Positions 6,298 through 6,896 of a stretch of DNA of 6,896 nt are shown piece after piece. The stretch lies in the NCBI GenBank assembly GCA_002327525.1, contig DCWG01000049.1, forward strand, positions 1 through 6,896. Direction: 5' to 3'. Both the position numbers and the translations under genes were made by a program. Every line of letters starts with the position of its first letter. Positions within the stretch are counted from its first letter, which is position 1. The notes beneath the pieces are model-generated. The model did no database searches. It had not been told where the DNA came from and saw only the letters and a program-made list of their open reading frames with translations. This stretch comes from Gammaproteobacteria bacterium UBA2168 (lineage in GTDB: Bacteria > Pseudomonadota > Gammaproteobacteria > Pseudomonadales > Azotimanducaceae).

Positions 6298-6310
6298 TGG
6301 CGACTGAGGG
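6281..6310 (+). repeat. 10-bp tandem repeat at the clpS stop codon
   Basis: CGACTGATGG occurs twice exactly (6281-6290, 6291-6300) and a third time with one change (CGACTGAGGG, 6301-6310). The clpS TGA (6295-6297) lies in the second copy. Because 10 is not a multiple of three, gain or loss of a unit can change the reading frame at the end of clpS. Confidence 0.9.
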
Positions 6311-6380
6311 TGGTCAGGATGATCGCCCAGGCTGAACAGAGTGCTGATGAGAGCAACGACACAGGAAATCTTAAACCGGA
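6298..6380 (+). other. clpS-clpA intergenic stretch with small in-frame ORF
   Basis: This gap has no obvious terminator, so clpS and clpA are probably cotranscribed. An ATG at 6319, in the same frame as clpS and preceded by GGGTGG (6308-6313), opens a 26-codon frame that ends at TAG 6397-6399, inside clpA. It could couple translation into clpA, whose own ribosome binding site is weak (AGGA is 15 bases away). This is only a possibility; no similarity to a known peptide was recognised. Confidence 0.3.
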
Positions 6381-6896
6381 ATGCTGGATAAAGAGTTAGA
6401 AGCCACCCTGAATGATGCCTTTCGTGACGCCCGTATCAAGCGCCACGAGTTCATGACGGTTGAGCACTTGTTGCTTGCGCTGCTCGACAACGGGGCGGCG
6501 GTGCAGGTGTTACGCAAAGTAGGCGCTGACATCGAAAAAATGCGCGCCGATCTGACGGAATACATCGAGACCACCACCCCCTTGATCCCGGCTGGCGATG
6601 CAGAGCGTGAAACGCAACCGACACTCGGCTTTCAGAGGGTACTCCAGAGGGCGGTGTTTCACGTGCAGTCGTCCGGGCGAAAGGAAGTCAGCGGTGGCAA
6701 CGTGCTCGTTGCGATCTTCTCCGAACAGGAAAGCCAGTCCGTCTACTTTCTTAAGCAGCAGAACATTGCCCGAATCGACGTTGTCAACTACATCGCCCAC
6801 GGCAAGTCCAAGGGCGGTGAGGGCGACGAGGAAGGTGTGACTGGCAGCATCGACGAGGAGGGCGCAGATGAGTCGCAGGCGAGTGCACTGGCGTCC
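6381..6896 (+). CDS. clpA: ATP-dependent Clp protease unfoldase ClpA, N-terminal part (cut by window edge)
   Basis: ClpA is the hexameric AAA+ unfoldase that feeds substrates to ClpP. It receives N-degron proteins from ClpS, encoded just upstream. The 172 codons seen start MLDKELEATLNDAF. They cover the whole N-terminal Clp_N domain (about 1-142), with RHEFMTVEHLLLALL (21-35), QPTLGFQRVLQRAVFHVQSSG (79-99), VLVAIFSEQESQ (108-119) and RIDVVNYIAHG (131-141). These blocks are near-identical to E. coli. An acidic, glycine-rich linker (about 145-170) follows, and the window stops before the first Walker A motif. ATG 6381 is fixed by the alignment; the Shine-Dalgarno sequence is weak. E. coli ClpA has 758 residues, so most of the gene is outside. 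Confidence 0.97.
   Translation, partial: MLDKELEATLNDAFRDARIKRHEFMTVEHLLLALLDNGAAVQVLRKVGADIEKMRADLTEYIETTTPLIPAGDAERETQPTLGFQRVLQRAVFHVQSSGRKEVSGGNVLVAIFSEQESQSVYFLKQQNIARIDVVNYIAHGKSKGGEGDEEGVTGSIDEEGADESQASALAS

Noticed and set aside
1..6896. Defence system, prophage, CRISPR array or insertion sequence
   Set aside because: All substantial frames are explained by housekeeping genes; no transposase, integrase, repeat array or terminal inverted repeats were seen.

Overview
The window looks like chromosomal housekeeping DNA from a gammaproteobacterium. Two gene groupings familiar from Escherichia coli are present: mnmA-hflD-purB next to rluE/icd, and cspD divergent from clpS-clpA just after icd. 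Base composition is GC-rich by eye. The moaCDE cluster and the E. coli-like but divergent proteins suggest a lineage outside the Enterobacterales. The genus cannot be named from this sequence alone. No rRNA, tRNA, CRISPR array, insertion sequence or phage gene was recognised.

Layout. (1) Positions 1-2040, minus strand: mnmA, hflD and the 5' part of purB form a compact operon with overlapping stop and start codons, and purB runs off the left edge. (2) Positions 2041-2113: a 73-bp divergent promoter region. (3) Positions 2114-3352, plus strand: moaC-moaD-moaE, tightly coupled genes for molybdenum cofactor synthesis. (4) Positions 3332-3895, minus strand: rluE, a 23S rRNA pseudouridine synthase whose 3' end overlaps moaE tail to tail. 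(5) Positions 3896-4022: a short divergent promoter region. (6) Positions 4023-5282, plus strand: icd, NADP-type isocitrate dehydrogenase. (7) Positions 5319-5346: a strong hairpin terminator shared by icd and the convergent cspD. (8) Positions 5378-5683, minus strand: cspD, a cold-shock-domain protein with an unusual acidic tail. (9) Positions 5684-6006: a 323-bp divergent non-coding region. (10) Positions 6007-6896, plus strand: clpS and the start of clpA, which is cut by the right edge.

Functional groupings. MnmA and RluE modify translation RNAs (tRNA wobble uridine thiolation and 23S rRNA pseudouridylation). MoaC makes the pterin precursor, and MoaD/MoaE insert sulfur into it to give molybdopterin. 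Icd is a TCA-cycle branch-point enzyme. ClpS is the N-degron adaptor for the ClpAP protease, whose unfoldase ClpA is encoded directly downstream.

I found no convincing novel system. The points most worth a second look are small: a frame-changing 10-bp tandem repeat on the clpS stop codon, the acidic CspD tail, a moaC gene with no Shine-Dalgarno sequence and a possible -10 box almost at its start codon, the moaCDE block where E. coli carries nudJ, and an AT-rich patch in purB at the left edge.
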